From the NCBI RefSeq assembly GCF_036417845.1, contig NC_089991.1:14663001-14727000 (forward strand): 64,000 bases of DNA. Reading direction: 5' to 3'. The notes beneath the pieces are model-generated. The model was not told the origin of the DNA, searched no databases, and worked only from the letters and a program-made list of their open reading frames with translations. The position numbers and the translations under genes are program-made. Positions 1 through 12,345 of the stretch are shown here, one piece after another. Within the stretch, counting starts at the first letter, position 1; every line of letters starts with the position of its first letter. This DNA is from Apteryx mantelli (taxonomy: Eukaryota; Chordata; Aves; Apterygiformes; Apterygidae).

Positions 1-2555
1 CATTAATTTTGATAACCAAAGAATTTTCATTAGTGAATATACTTGCTATTTAGTTATTAATGTTACATTTATTTAATAAGTAACAGTTCCAATGTGTTAG
101 AAGCCAGGTCCCATTATTTCATTCTTTCATAGATGTTCAATATATGTGACTGATGTGTAAATTTATTCCTTTAAGTACTGTTTTTCTTTTTATAAATTGA
201 GAACTGTGATTTGTTAGATAATTTTGGATACACGTTTTGTTAATCTTAGATTGTTAAGAAATATTCAATAGTACAATTTACCAATGAGAAGTCAGCATTA
301 ATATTTCTAATTTGCAGTCAAGGAAATTGAATTAGAGATAGCCCATGTTACACAGGTCATGAAGTAAGTGTCAAAGCTCAGAATAGAATAAATGGAATAA
401 ATTATTCAAACACTCTGCAGCACAAGTCTTATATTTGTACTGGTGCATTTGACATAACACTTATTAGGATGCGATAACATTAAATATATTTATAAATACA
501 GACAGATGAATTTGCTCCATTTTGATTTAGAAATGAGATTTCCTAATGAGTATGAATACTTTTTAGACCTTAAAATCATGAACCAGTCTTAAAATTGAAA
601 TATATTTCATTCTAGCTTGTAATCACCTCTGGAAATGAGGGCCAATGTACATCACATACTTGTAACAAAGCAACTGTGCTGACATTTTAGCCTTTTCTCA
701 GAATTTTTTCAGATCTACCTTCAGAAGCTTCACAGAAAGATATGATATATATTCAAGAGTAAAGACATAAAATCATACTTGAGTTTTCCTTAACAGCTCT
801 GAAATATTTTACTTCTCATGTTCTATGTTTTCTGATACAGACCCAGCATCCTACCACCAGCAGCTCCTTACCTCGTTACCAGGTGCAAGACTTGCAGGTC
901 TTCCCATCCTCAGGGCTCTGCTCTTCTCTCTGCAGTACTGGTGCTCTTTATCCACAGAAAAGTAAGACAAAACATCAGTCATTAATACAGTGTTGTTGTG
1001 AGACTGGGAACAGAGAGTTGCCAGGTAGATAACTTCAAAAGCAATTATCAGCTGGTGTCTGCATTTCTAGAGAAGAATGACAGTTTTAGCCATTCCCAGT
1101 GGCCATTTGTTCTCTTCTCTGATGCTTCATCTGCTTCACCTGGTTGGACCAGCCAGAGAACAGAATTGTGGCAGGACCTGTGTGTAGAGCACCCACAAGG
1201 CGCTCTAAGGAGCAGAATCTTGGTGAAACTCCAGGAGGACAAAAGACTCTTGTCACCTCCCTGGGCCTTGTACCTCCCCAGTTTTGGAAAGCTATACACA
1301 GTAAGGTGCTTCGCTGACAAACCACCATAGCTGCTTGCAAGATAGGAAGGCGTGGGGTGGTGTCTTAAAGAAAGCTTGCAATAATTTAGACTTTGGTAGA
1401 GGACTGTGTTTTTGCTTTGGTCCTCCTTCCCCCACAGGTGGAAGGGCTAGGAGGGTTCTAGGTCCTCCATAACATTGATGCCATAAAGGCAACAGACCAG
1501 CCCATTTCTGCTTGGATATTTATGCAAACAATAAGAAAAGAACATAGACATTCAAAGCGTATCTTGATGGAATTGAGGTCCATAACTCTTTCTGCTATCT
1601 TGTAAACTGCAGCTCAGCTATTCTGGAGGAGCTGCAATCATAGGTGGCTGAATTTCTTCTGAATTTTCATGGCCACCTAAAACTCTGATACTGCAGTGTC
1701 CAGACATATCTGTCTTGATACAGCTGAGCAGCCTGAAGTCTATTTCCTGCTGAAGATATACTAGGACAGGAAGAGGAAGCAAGAACATGACTGTATTAGT
1801 GGGCATGCATCTTGGAAGCATGAGAAGAGACCCAGATTCTGGTTGCTACTATTGGCTAATAAAGTTTTGTATAAGATAGCCAGCAAATGGAATAGAGCAA
1901 AATAGTTGTGTCCCCTGTGAGTGCTGGACTGCACTCTCTTCCAGGTCTGCTCATCTTGAGTCTTTTTTTTTTTTCTTTTTTTTAATGCAATAGAAGAGCT
2001 GTGACAGGAAGAGTTGGTAATTCCACTATCCTGACAGAGTCAATAAGTCGGTCTTCTGGGCTCTCTCCTGTTAGAAGTTAAGTAGACAGAGGAAGAAATG
2101 GAACTAGGGTCTTCCACATCTTAAGACTGTGTAGACACCTTAAGACTTTATATACCTTTTTCTAGAAAAGGAAAAACTATTCCACCACTAACAGCAGCTA
2201 CCATGTTTCTAAAAGGAAGACATCAGCAATTTATTATCATGAATAGATTTACAACAGTTAATTTTGAGAGGAAGGAAATATCAAACCCTGAAGACAGATT
2301 TTAAGATGTCCTCCACTTCTCAGCATTTCTTATTGATTAGTCCTAAGCAGCTCACTGCTCACTGTACCACAACTCCAACTACTGCACAGGCAAATTAACA
2401 CCATGTTATGGCTTCCCCTTCACATATTAAGCCACCGATAATTCAGATGCCTCAGTGCCCAGCTTTCTGGTGTCTCTTTCACTTCAGATGAGAACTGTGA
2501 CCCGAAAGATCTTCTGCAACTTTGAGAAAAGAGCCTGCCCAACATAATACAACTA
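1..2555. other. Downstream flank of GABRB2, no gene recognised
   Basis: AT-rich sequence beyond the predicted cleavage site of GABRB2. I see no conserved coding exon. The longest open frame (998-1330, plus, 110 codons) overlaps open frames of 90 and 84 codons on the other strand, which points to a stretch poor in stop codons rather than to a gene. A T-rich tract lies at about 1961-1983. In mammals the next gene on this side is ATP10B, but nothing in this stretch resembles a P4-ATPase exon. Confidence 0.6.
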
Positions 2556-2578
2556 CGTATACGTTCTTTTAGGTTTTC

Positions 2579-2584
2579 TTTATT
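2579..2584 (-). promoter_or_regulatory. Distal poly(A) signal of GABRB2
   Basis: On the minus strand the sequence reads ATATAAATAAAG, containing a canonical AATAAA. About 25-45 nt downstream comes a GT-rich stretch (GTTGTATTATGTTGGG, about 2538-2553), as expected of a downstream element. Cleavage would fall near 2555-2568. The resulting 3' UTR of about 5.8 kb agrees with the long 3' UTR known for mammalian GABRB2. The assignment is by inference; other AATAAA hexamers exist in this AT-rich region. Confidence 0.55.
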
Positions 2585-2630
2585 TATATTTTTTTAGTTC
2601 AAGAATTACACACTAGCCAACATTATTATA

Positions 2631-5170
2631 TATTTACATGCTGAAACTGGCTGCAATAAGTTTAAATTCAAGAAAATATCTCTTATGTGCTACTCATTTA
2701 CAATCATCATTTTACTACCTCATATATCCCAGAGGTTAGCAGTCCTTTTGAGAAAGACATGAAGATCTGATGCAATGATATCCACTAGTATTTTGCATTT
2801 TCTAGCCATTGGAAAATGTGCATTATGTGCATATAAGAAAGGCTACAAGGTCATTAGTAAGGCTGATGATTACTACATTATGAAGTAAATAGTACTAAGT
2901 AAAAAAGATAAATCAGAACTGTGCAAAGACAGTACTAACAGAACCATTTAAACACCCATGCAAATAAAAATGTGATAGAAGTCAAATCATAGTCAGTTTG
3001 TTAGAATTAATCATGTTTCAAATGCTCATTTTGTCTTCAACTGAAAGTAATAGGACAGACCATGAACAATACAGCCTGGTGAATATCTGTCAAATGACAG
3101 TAACAGTGAAAACATACAAAACATTATCAAATTGGAATAGATGACCTCATGTCTGAAAAAACATTAAAAAAATACAACCCTTAGTATGAAAGTATAGGTG
3201 AGATTTTTCATCATTTAAGTTTCTTTTTTTTTGTCAAAGCACTTACAAAGAAAATAATTTTATACTTATGAAATGGTTGTGTTGCATATTTTTGTAGAGA
3301 TGATCTATTTCAATTTAATATTAATGGATATTTAAATTATTACTATTTTTACAAAGTAGAATAGGGCAGTATTTTTGATCAACATTCCATTTGCCTCTTA
3401 AAAATTTAGACAAAGTTCCTAGTGCATTTTATTAAGCTTTACCTTTGGTGTTAAGCAGTGACTTATTAGATTTCCCTTTTAAACAATTTCTGGAGTGAAG
3501 ATTCTTTGGCTTTGGGGGACTATACTATCTAACGACAGTCAAACAACTTTTTTTTTTTTTTTCCAAAGAAAAATATAAGTCTACTATTAGATACCGTAAG
3601 AGATACAGATTTCAAAAACAGACAGACGCAGTATGCAGGCTTTCTGTAATGAAATCACTAACAGCTGAATTCTCACTTACCCTGTATTCCTCTACATCTC
3701 CACTTCCTGGAGCAAAATAAAGGTACATTATTGTAAGTGAAAATCATGCCCTATTGGTTTATGCTAATCTGAGTACTGAGTGCCAAACTACAATCTTCTG
3801 TTGCTTGAACATTTTAACCATACAAAAGAACCTATTGTGCTAGCAGTAACATTGTTGCAATGGCTATTATACACTACAGTACTTTCTGTACTTTTTATAT
3901 CTGTAATCCAAATCTGTTTATGCAAAAGGGTGTTTAAATTACTCTGCTAGAGCACTGCAATTATTGTACTTAGTAAAAAAAAGTCACTAAACAATACTGT
4001 ATCTATTGACTGCTCATTTACAGCTTATTTAATTATTTACATAATTTTAGGACACATTAACCTAAACCATAAATAGAATTAGCTTTTTGCCTTACCATAA
4101 AGTACAAATTAGAAGTTAAAAATGTTTAAGAAATCTGATAATATTTACACACGCTCAGCTTAAGTTATGGTTGCTCACATTGTATGTTCTATGTACACAT
4201 AGCAAAATGTTATGATCACTACTGATATAGTATTGTACCCTGGCCATCCCACCCTAGATTATTTTCTAGAAATACTTAATATTTTTGCCTTTTTTTTCTT
4301 GGTTCCCTTAGGACTTCATTATTTTTGAAAACTTACTAGTGGACAACGCTGTTATAAAAAGAGAGAGAAGAAATAGGCAAGCAATGTGAGGACTAGTCTA
4401 ATTTCAGATGCTAGGAGGTACAGTACTATTGTAATGTCAAACGGTGCAATGCTCCATACGAATTATATGCATTGATCTGCTGATATAGAAATGCCCAGTT
4501 ACCCTGTATATTTAGGTTTTTTTTTTTAATACATTTATCTGTTTTCTCAAAAATATATTCATACACTGGTTGATGGTAGAAACAAAACTATTATTAGCTT
4601 ATTCCTTTAACACGCCAACATATGAATGTGTGTGCATATACTCAGCACAGGTGTATATATACACACATATGTCCATATAGACATTTATGTATGTCCATAT
4701 GCACATACACTTGGATAATGTTTAACATCTGTTTACTTATGTTTAGTACTGTGTTAATTATAGATTTGGAACACAGTCTAACAGTTATAATGAAAATTAA
4801 TTGAGCTTTAATTTTAATGCATATTTTGTCTGAAATAAGTAGGATTTGTTCCCCAGGTATAAGACCACCAGTCGTTTTCTCTATGCATTGTGCTTTTGTT
4901 CCTTACAGATTTTATGTCCTTTGTATTAGAATGTAAAAACTGTCTGAAGAATTCTGCGACACACTATTATTTGAGACTCTGTTTTCCTCCCCTGGGAATG
5001 AGAAAAGAAATGTTCACAATGTCATTGCTTGAGTCTTTCTTCCCAGTCATTAAACTGCAATAGGACAGAAACATAACATTCCTTATGCAAACACAGAAAT
5101 GTTGCATGAATTTTCAGTTCTGAAAATGTGTATCATACTTACTAGCAGTCATATACAGTATATATTTACA
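2631..5170 (-). promoter_or_regulatory. Cluster of six Pumilio-response-element octamers in the 3' UTR
   Basis: The sense-strand pattern TGTANATA occurs at 2631-2638, 4034-4041, 4142-4149, 4190-4197, 4656-4663 and 5163-5170. Pumilio proteins bind UGUANAUA in 3' UTRs and repress or destabilise mRNAs. By base composition I would expect only one or two in 5.8 kb, so there is a modest excess. The site at 4656-4663 sits in a TA/CA-rich stretch and may be incidental. Binding is inferred. Confidence 0.35.
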
Positions 5171-6069
5171 GATTGATCTCAAAGACTTTGTTAAAACTGT
5201 GCCATGTTATAGTCATAATTTGCCAATGAATTTCACAAAGATGAAAAACACCTTAATTGCTGGCTATCATGTCTAATAGAACAATAATGTGTAACTATAT
5301 TGCAAGCTTTATCTAAATTATTAACTCTGATATTTTACTTATTGAAGTTAACAACAATGACCAGGGGTAAAAGGATCTAGAATACTGATTTTTGGTCAGT
5401 TCTAAGTAAAAGCAAGTTTATTCTAATTTACCTGGAGGGTAGCACACATAATAAAAACCATATCTCATGTACGGTGGCATAATTCTCACTTTCACTCAAG
5501 CATCTCAGAAGAGGAGTAAGTGCTCAACTTGAGCACTTGAGTTCTACTTTTTCCTTGACAGTGCCTCGCCAGTCTTTCTTACCTCCATCTTCTTTGTATC
5601 ACAGTGTTTAGCCTTAGTACAACATGATAACCGCTCCACATCTGAAAGAACCCTTCCCTTCCACTAATTTTTATATATCACGTCAATAGCCAGAAGGACA
5701 TAGTGAAAGCGAAAGTGCTCCTTCCTCCTAGATAATATACCTTTCCTAGTGACACCTGAGCAGAAACCAGACATTTTCTTTCACTCTCTGAGTAGCAATA
5801 TCAGAGAGTAGTATGGCTTGTACTATAACGTCAGATAAATTAACGTGCAGTTCTAGGATTTAATCTCTGTAGTTTTCATAATAGTTGATGCAGTAAACCA
5901 ATGCAAAAAATTGACATGTTCTCTGTAAGGTTTTATATTTGAGGTGTATCTACCATAAACATGCTGTGAGCTCCCAGTATTCACAGTATGTTTCTGTGAA
6001 ACTAAAAGAGTTGGAAGCAATTTGTGAAATGAAAGAAAAACTTGTACTGAAGAATACTATAAGACTGCT

Positions 6070-6079
6070 TTTATTTATT
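6070..6079 (-). promoter_or_regulatory. Possible proximal poly(A) signal (overlapping AATAAATAAA)
   Basis: Two overlapping AATAAA hexamers on the minus strand lie 2.3 kb after the stop codon. If used, they would give a short 3' UTR that lacks the Pumilio-type octamers at 2631-5170. The call rests on the motif only. Confidence 0.3.
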
Positions 6080-8369
6080 ATAAAGGGTACCATTTTTGAA
6101 GTACAGACTTTGAAGAGAAATACTGAATTTTGGTGTGGATCCTTTTTTTAGACCTGGGAAAAAATTTCCAACATGATCCAAAACTAACAGTTGAAATTTC
6201 AAATGCATCTTCAAAGCTTAATGCTTTGTGCATGAAATGCAGTCAGAAACTAAGTATGTGAACAAAAAGCAACATGGAAATTAATTTCCATTTACTTGGA
6301 AAGTTAATCACATGATGAAAAGCTTGACTCTACATATTTCAGAGTCTGAACCTAGAGGCAATACTTGAACATACACACACATCCTCTGAAAACAACAGGT
6401 GGTGTGTGTGCCCAGCAAATCCCATTTCAGGGTCAAAACTATTCTCTCCCATTCGAAGCAGAAATAAGTATATACTACGGTCAAAATGAAATCAGAAATA
6501 ACTGAATACACTTGGCAGTTCCCAAAACTGTTTTCCTCCTATGCTGTCATTCCTTTCAACGGGGGGAAAAAAGCAGAAAGTTGTAAGAAAATTATTATTT
6601 TAAAAGAACAAAAAATAAAGAATTTTTTTTAATGAAAAATATTCTTCACATCTATCTTAAAGGATTGTTAAATTGGGAAAAAGCATCTGTCTGAAAAGTT
6701 TCCTTTGCTATTTGGAAGATACAGGAATTTGAGTTTCTTTCAGAAGTTTGTGCACAGATGATAGATAGCAGAGATACAACAGGATGTGGCTTTTTCCTCA
6801 TTAAGTATTTTCTGCCAAACAATCCTGGGATCTGGTTTTGTAAAAGCCACCAGGAATTTATACTTTTCATACTGTTCTTGTGATTTTTTTTCATTATATA
6901 AAAATAGTTTTGACAACAGAATAAATGGCAAATTCTATTTACTTTGCCCACACTTTAGGAATAGTTTGCCTATAAACTTAAAGTCCTATGGAATAGGAAA
7001 AAATTATGTTCCATTTTAAAGTTTCCTAAAGCAAAACTGAATTTTGCTATTTTTTTCACAACAGAAGTCACTCTAAAGCAGGAAATACCAAGAGTGCAAT
7101 TAAGTAATTAAAAGTGATGCCTACCAAATCTTTCCCTTGAAAACAATGCATTAAGCTAAACAAAACAAAAAAGGGAAATGGTATTGCCTAATCCAGCTTG
7201 AGAAAATACCCTGTCATTATTTTTTGTATGTATGGTTGGATCTCTATTTTTCAAAGAGTCATGAGATCTTTAATCAAATTGGATGTTAGGTGTTAAGCAT
7301 AACAACGGTGGCAAGCATAACACTAGAAGGACTGCAAACTTGAAAGAAATCACAGAACTCCACGTGAGTATTTTAAACTAAGGTATGTACTGTGACTGAC
7401 AACATTCATTTACACAATATATATATATATTCCCCGGCCCTGTCTTTTTGAATTGCTGTCTACCTTTTCACACCCTAGAAGGGCAGGGCACCATCGGCTT
7501 TCTTTAGCCACCTAGAAAATTACTTTTTGGCCAACCAACATTTGGCGCTTTGGACAAATGATTCCATTTGCCTGACATGAAATGACAGCATATCTACCCG
7601 TTCATGACAAGACCATTTGATCCACCTTTGTATCATTGCTACATTTCTCTACTGATCACAACTATAATCACTGTGATTGTGAGCATATGTTATCTCTCAG
7701 AAATCCAGACAAAACTAGTGCTTTTTGCTTCAGCTTCTGTGCAAACACCCAACCCTCACATTATCAGTCAAAGGTTTAGTTCTTTCAAAAAATAACAGGA
7801 AATACCTGAATACAGCTGGGAAACCTCTGATCATCATCATCTTGGAAAGATGACAGGCACTACTTGTTTTCAAGTTTACATATTCAAAAGGTAAAGTGTA
7901 TATGTTTTGTAAGCACGATAACATCTTAGCACACTCTCTTAAGTGTAGATGCACGTGTATTGGATACGCAGTTTCACAAGGAAATAGTACATACTGCTGT
8001 TGAAACTAAAACCTGTTTCTCAAATGCCTCTCTTTGTAACTTGTCATTAAACTCCTACGAGTATTAAAATGGAAAAGAGAGCACGAGAGACAGCAAGAGA
8101 GAAATGATTGTCAGAATCCAATTTGCCTCCACACTTGAAATGCACTTATATTTTGGAAAGGGAGATATGTCCACACTGCAACTTAAAAACGTGTTTACGA
8201 TTTAGCAGAAACAACCAAAACTCTATAAAACAGACCATAGAGTGGGCCAGCAACTAAGGTGTTTTAAAATAACTTTTTGTCCTGAATGGAATTTTTCTAA
8301 GTCCCACTTTTGGCTGTACAACCGATTTGAAGAGAAATCCAGTTCTTGCTTCCTGTGTGGCTTTGTTTC

Positions 8370-8798
<429 letters not shown>

Positions 8799-11614
8799 TT
8801 AGATCTAACATCACTAATTCATTGGACGTAAGTCTATAAGACTTTAAGCAAAGTCATGACTATATTTTTTGTCATTTATTTGTAAATCCAAGGAGCAGGA
8901 AGGGCAGTACTCTATAATGGAATAAAAGGTATTTCCCTGGGCCCCACATTTAGTGAGCAGAAACAATACCTGGCAATGGCGTACATACTAATTGCCTGAA
9001 AGGGCGATTCCACCACAAGGTGGGATTCCTGGGGCTAACATTTTACCTTTCTGCATTTTTTGGAGGGAGGTCAAATGGAAAAAAGGATTTGCATTATTTT
9101 GGCTTTGCTTCTTTCAACAGAAGCTTCTGCTCTAACAAAAGCTCCAGGTAACCCCAAGGAGTTCTCAGTGTCTCTATAAAATGAACCCTGGAGCACTGCA
9201 CAGGAGAATACACGTTTTTAATCCCCATATTGTAAACCAGACTGCTGGTTACTCAGGGAAAGATAGTGGCATAGTCTAACTATATCTATAGGGAAACTCC
9301 ATCTCTAGTGCTAATGAATTTCATAAATATAGTGCATACTGTGGAGACCTGAATGCTAGAATAGAAAAGGCCTGCAATTTAGAAGTAAGGAAAAACATAT
9401 GCATATAATTCAGAGTGTAATCACATCAAATGCGCACTGAACAGTTGTTTCAATGAGTGGTTTCAATTACTACACTTTAAAAAAAAAAAAAGAAAAGGCA
9501 GTTCAGTGAAAAATATTAATGCAATGTTGTAAATAAAACTTTAGACAATTAAGAGGATTTCAAAGCTGAGGGACTAACTTCTGCTCTTAGGTTATCTGGA
9601 GTAGATCTGAAGTATGGTAGGAGAACTTCAAAATATTCCATTTATAGAAAACAAATAGAAGGTCACCAGGGAGATGCACACTTTCCTCAGCCTTCCCTCT
9701 AAGTATATACTTTGAATTGTGTAATTAAATAAACATTCTTTAAAAAGCAATAATGGCTAATGGGAAGCTAATTAAGCCCGCTAACTTCAGTGGTGGTATT
9801 GCAGATGTACTCCAGTCTAAAAAAGAGACAAAACTGTCCCAGAGTTCCTTTAAGGATAACTCAATCACATTATCCATTTACCATGTACATAAAATATATA
9901 CTATGATTATTAATAAAAGTACATAAACAGTGACTTTTGAAGATTTCTAAATAATATTGCATTAATCTATTTTGTCATATGTAAAACACAGCAGTCGCCT
10001 GGAGGTACCTCACTGTGCTACCCAATATAGTATAATATTTTCCAGTATCAAAAAAAATCATGTAATATTTCACATGCCTTGATGAGGCAACTGGGTGGAA
10101 AAGGGCTGCTTTTCAGTAGTATCCACCGCACCATATTATGAAGTGGGAAGACAGAAACTTCACAAAAGTGCTTTGAACCAACTGAAATACTGCCATTTGA
10201 GTGATTACATCTGTTCAGGTGATGCATAAAAACTAGTATCTTTGAGATGCCAGATTTCCTTTTTTTTCCTTTTTTTCCCCCCTCCAACCTATGTGAGTTT
10301 GCACCCCTCTAGGTTCAAAATATTTTAGTTTTGGACTAAATGTAATGACAATATGAAACAGCCACAATCACCTATTTTTGCTTGTTTTCAATCAAAACCA
10401 TATGAAAACTTTGAATTTCCTAGAATGTTAGGGTAATTAATCTTATTTGAGAAGCAGTGGAAAAATGGGAAAGTTGGGCTGAAACTCAAGACAAATTCCT
10501 TCCAGAACACTGTAGCATTAAATTAAAGTATGGTAAAGAAATAGTAGGTTGTAGCCAGGAAGCCCACCAAATCAGTTCTCATCTGCATTATGCAGAACTA
10601 AGGCAAAAAAGAGTTTTATGCTATTGTAATACAAGCGAGAGTAAACAAGAAATACAAAAGCTTTCAAATAGATCAGTGAAACTTCTCCAGAGGGCTTGCA
10701 AATATTTTCTTATAATGAGTGCAGTGGTTTAGAAAATTATTAGAGATGTCTGGGGGTAAGACAAAATTGTTTGACATTTTTGTCATAAGACCTCAGACAA
10801 AAAAATGAGACTTTTAGTATCCTGAAAATAAAAGCAATTATAGGCACTTGGCACACATTGACCCCAAGAATGTTTATAAACAAATAGGGCAAGTATCTTA
10901 CGAGGGGGGTGCAAAGCCATTTAGAAACTATGTTTTCCACCATGTCACATAGTCTTAGCAAGAGAAGAGACATGTTAGTCATAATGACATTGGGTAAATT
11001 TGACATAACATCCACTAATGCAATGATTTTACCCCAAAACTTAGAGCTTGGGTTATTTTCATCTCAAAGCTGTGCATTCTAAGATATTATCTTTGGGAAG
11101 ATTATGGTGCTTACAAATTTGTTCACATCTTAAGTCTTCGGATGAATCTACTCTAAACATTTTATGCTTCTGATCTGCAATGACAATAGAAATTTGAGTG
11201 CTCCTTACAAACTTGTATACTTTCTATGGAACATCAAATACAAGAAGAGCTATTAGTCAGTTAGACTTATATATAGAAATGTTTTAGTGTACAGCTGACA
11301 TCTTTCCTTCAGTGAATGTTTTGCTTTGATTCCTTTGTTACTGCTGCTTACAATAAAATCACTTAAGCAGGAACCTGTACTTGGTAAATTCGCTAAGGCA
11401 GCAAGCTGCTGCAGATATCTGGTAGACTTGGCAGCAGTTAGTAAGATTAGTGATGCTGGCCAGAAAGAACATTAAGCAATACACTAACCTATCTTCTAGG
11501 GGAAAGGGTCATCTTCTGCACATATCACACTGATACAACATCAGAATTGGAGCACAGCATTTTTCAATATTCCAAGAATTTTTCATAAGAAATAACTCAA
11601 AATACAGTAGAAAT

Positions 11615-11934
11615 TAGTGATGGGCGAACCTTCAAGTGTTTGAATGGCCAGGAAAGCACCACAAAGTTCAGGTGCTTCTCCAGCACTAATCTGACCTTCC
11701 TGCATCCGGAACAGTGGATCAACCATTACAGGAACTGTATTTTTTGTGGTATTTCAAATCCCCAATCTGAAGAACTCTCAAAGTTCCAATCCAGAAGTAC
11801 AAGAAAATGTGAAAATAAAATAAATAAATAAATAAAGAAGTTAACCTGATGTTACAATCTCTGACAAAAGGTTCATTGTCAGATTAGACAGAGCTGGGAA
11901 TGTTATTCCCATCAAGCAGGTTCGCCCAACTCTA
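11615..11934. mobile_element. hAT-like MITE, 320 bp, with 17-bp terminal inverted repeats
   Basis: The left end (11615-11631) reads TAGTGATGGGCGAACCT. The reverse complement of the right end (11918-11934) reads TAGAGTTGGGCGAACCT, a 15/17 match. The TAG.G.TGGGC start resembles the CAGxGxTGGGC ends of hAT transposons with a C-to-T change at the first base. No transposase is encoded. A short ATAA repeat lies inside at about 11816-11836. No clear 8-bp target duplication remains, so the copy is old. Family assignment is inferred from the ends only. Confidence 0.6.
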
Positions 11935-12004
11935 AATAAAACATGCTCTTGTAACTAACTAAGTGAAGCTTAGATAGAATGGTAATGAATTACATTTACT
12001 ATAC

Positions 12005-12345
12005 AAAGCACCGCCCATTCAAAAGGATCCCAAAGCGCTTTACAAGCATTAGAAAGAAGAATCACTTCACTTGCCAGTGAAGTGCAATCACCTCTGAGGT
12101 GAAATGTGGTGACTGACAGTACAGAACAGTACACTATATTTTAGTAGAGGAAATGAAGAATGCTATAGCCAATTGAAACTATGGGGTGGGTGAGTGGTGG
12201 TGGGAAATGTTAGGTAAGCAGAACAGTTACATAAATCAATCTTTGGCCAGATGCTTGGGGCTGAGATGTCCATTCTATAAAAAAAGTGCCATGGGATCTT
12301 TAATGACCACAAGTGGTCAGGACCTCAATTTTAAGTCCCTGAGGA
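12005..12345. repeat. Probable ancient interspersed repeat
   Basis: The left part contains AAAGGATCCCAAAGCGCTTTA (21 nt, about 12020-12040). The right part contains TGCCATGGGATCTTTAATGA followed by CCACAAGTGGTCAGGACCTC (about 12287-12326). From memory these phrases recur in repeated sequences of fish and other vertebrates, but I cannot name the family or check it. The palindrome GACCACAAGTGGTC sits at about 12304-12317. The element lies 70 bp from the hAT-like MITE. Confidence 0.35.

Larger units (their letters stand above)
2560..8369 (-). other. GABRB2: GABRB2 3' untranslated region
   Basis: The sequence after the TAA stop is AT-rich and without coding potential, running to the best poly(A) signal at 2579-2584. 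It contains a 16-17-nt T tract near 3549-3565, CA/TA-rich sequence near 4620-4710, a short TA repeat near 7418-7432, and six Pumilio-type octamers between 2631 and 5170. The start is certain because it follows the stop codon. The far end is inferred from the poly(A) signal and the known length of the mammalian 3' UTR. Confidence 0.6.

Noticed and set aside
998..1330. 110-codon plus-strand open frame in the downstream flank
   Set aside because: Two minus-strand frames of 84 and 90 codons overlap it, no homology or splice context was recognised, and the composition explains the lack of stops.
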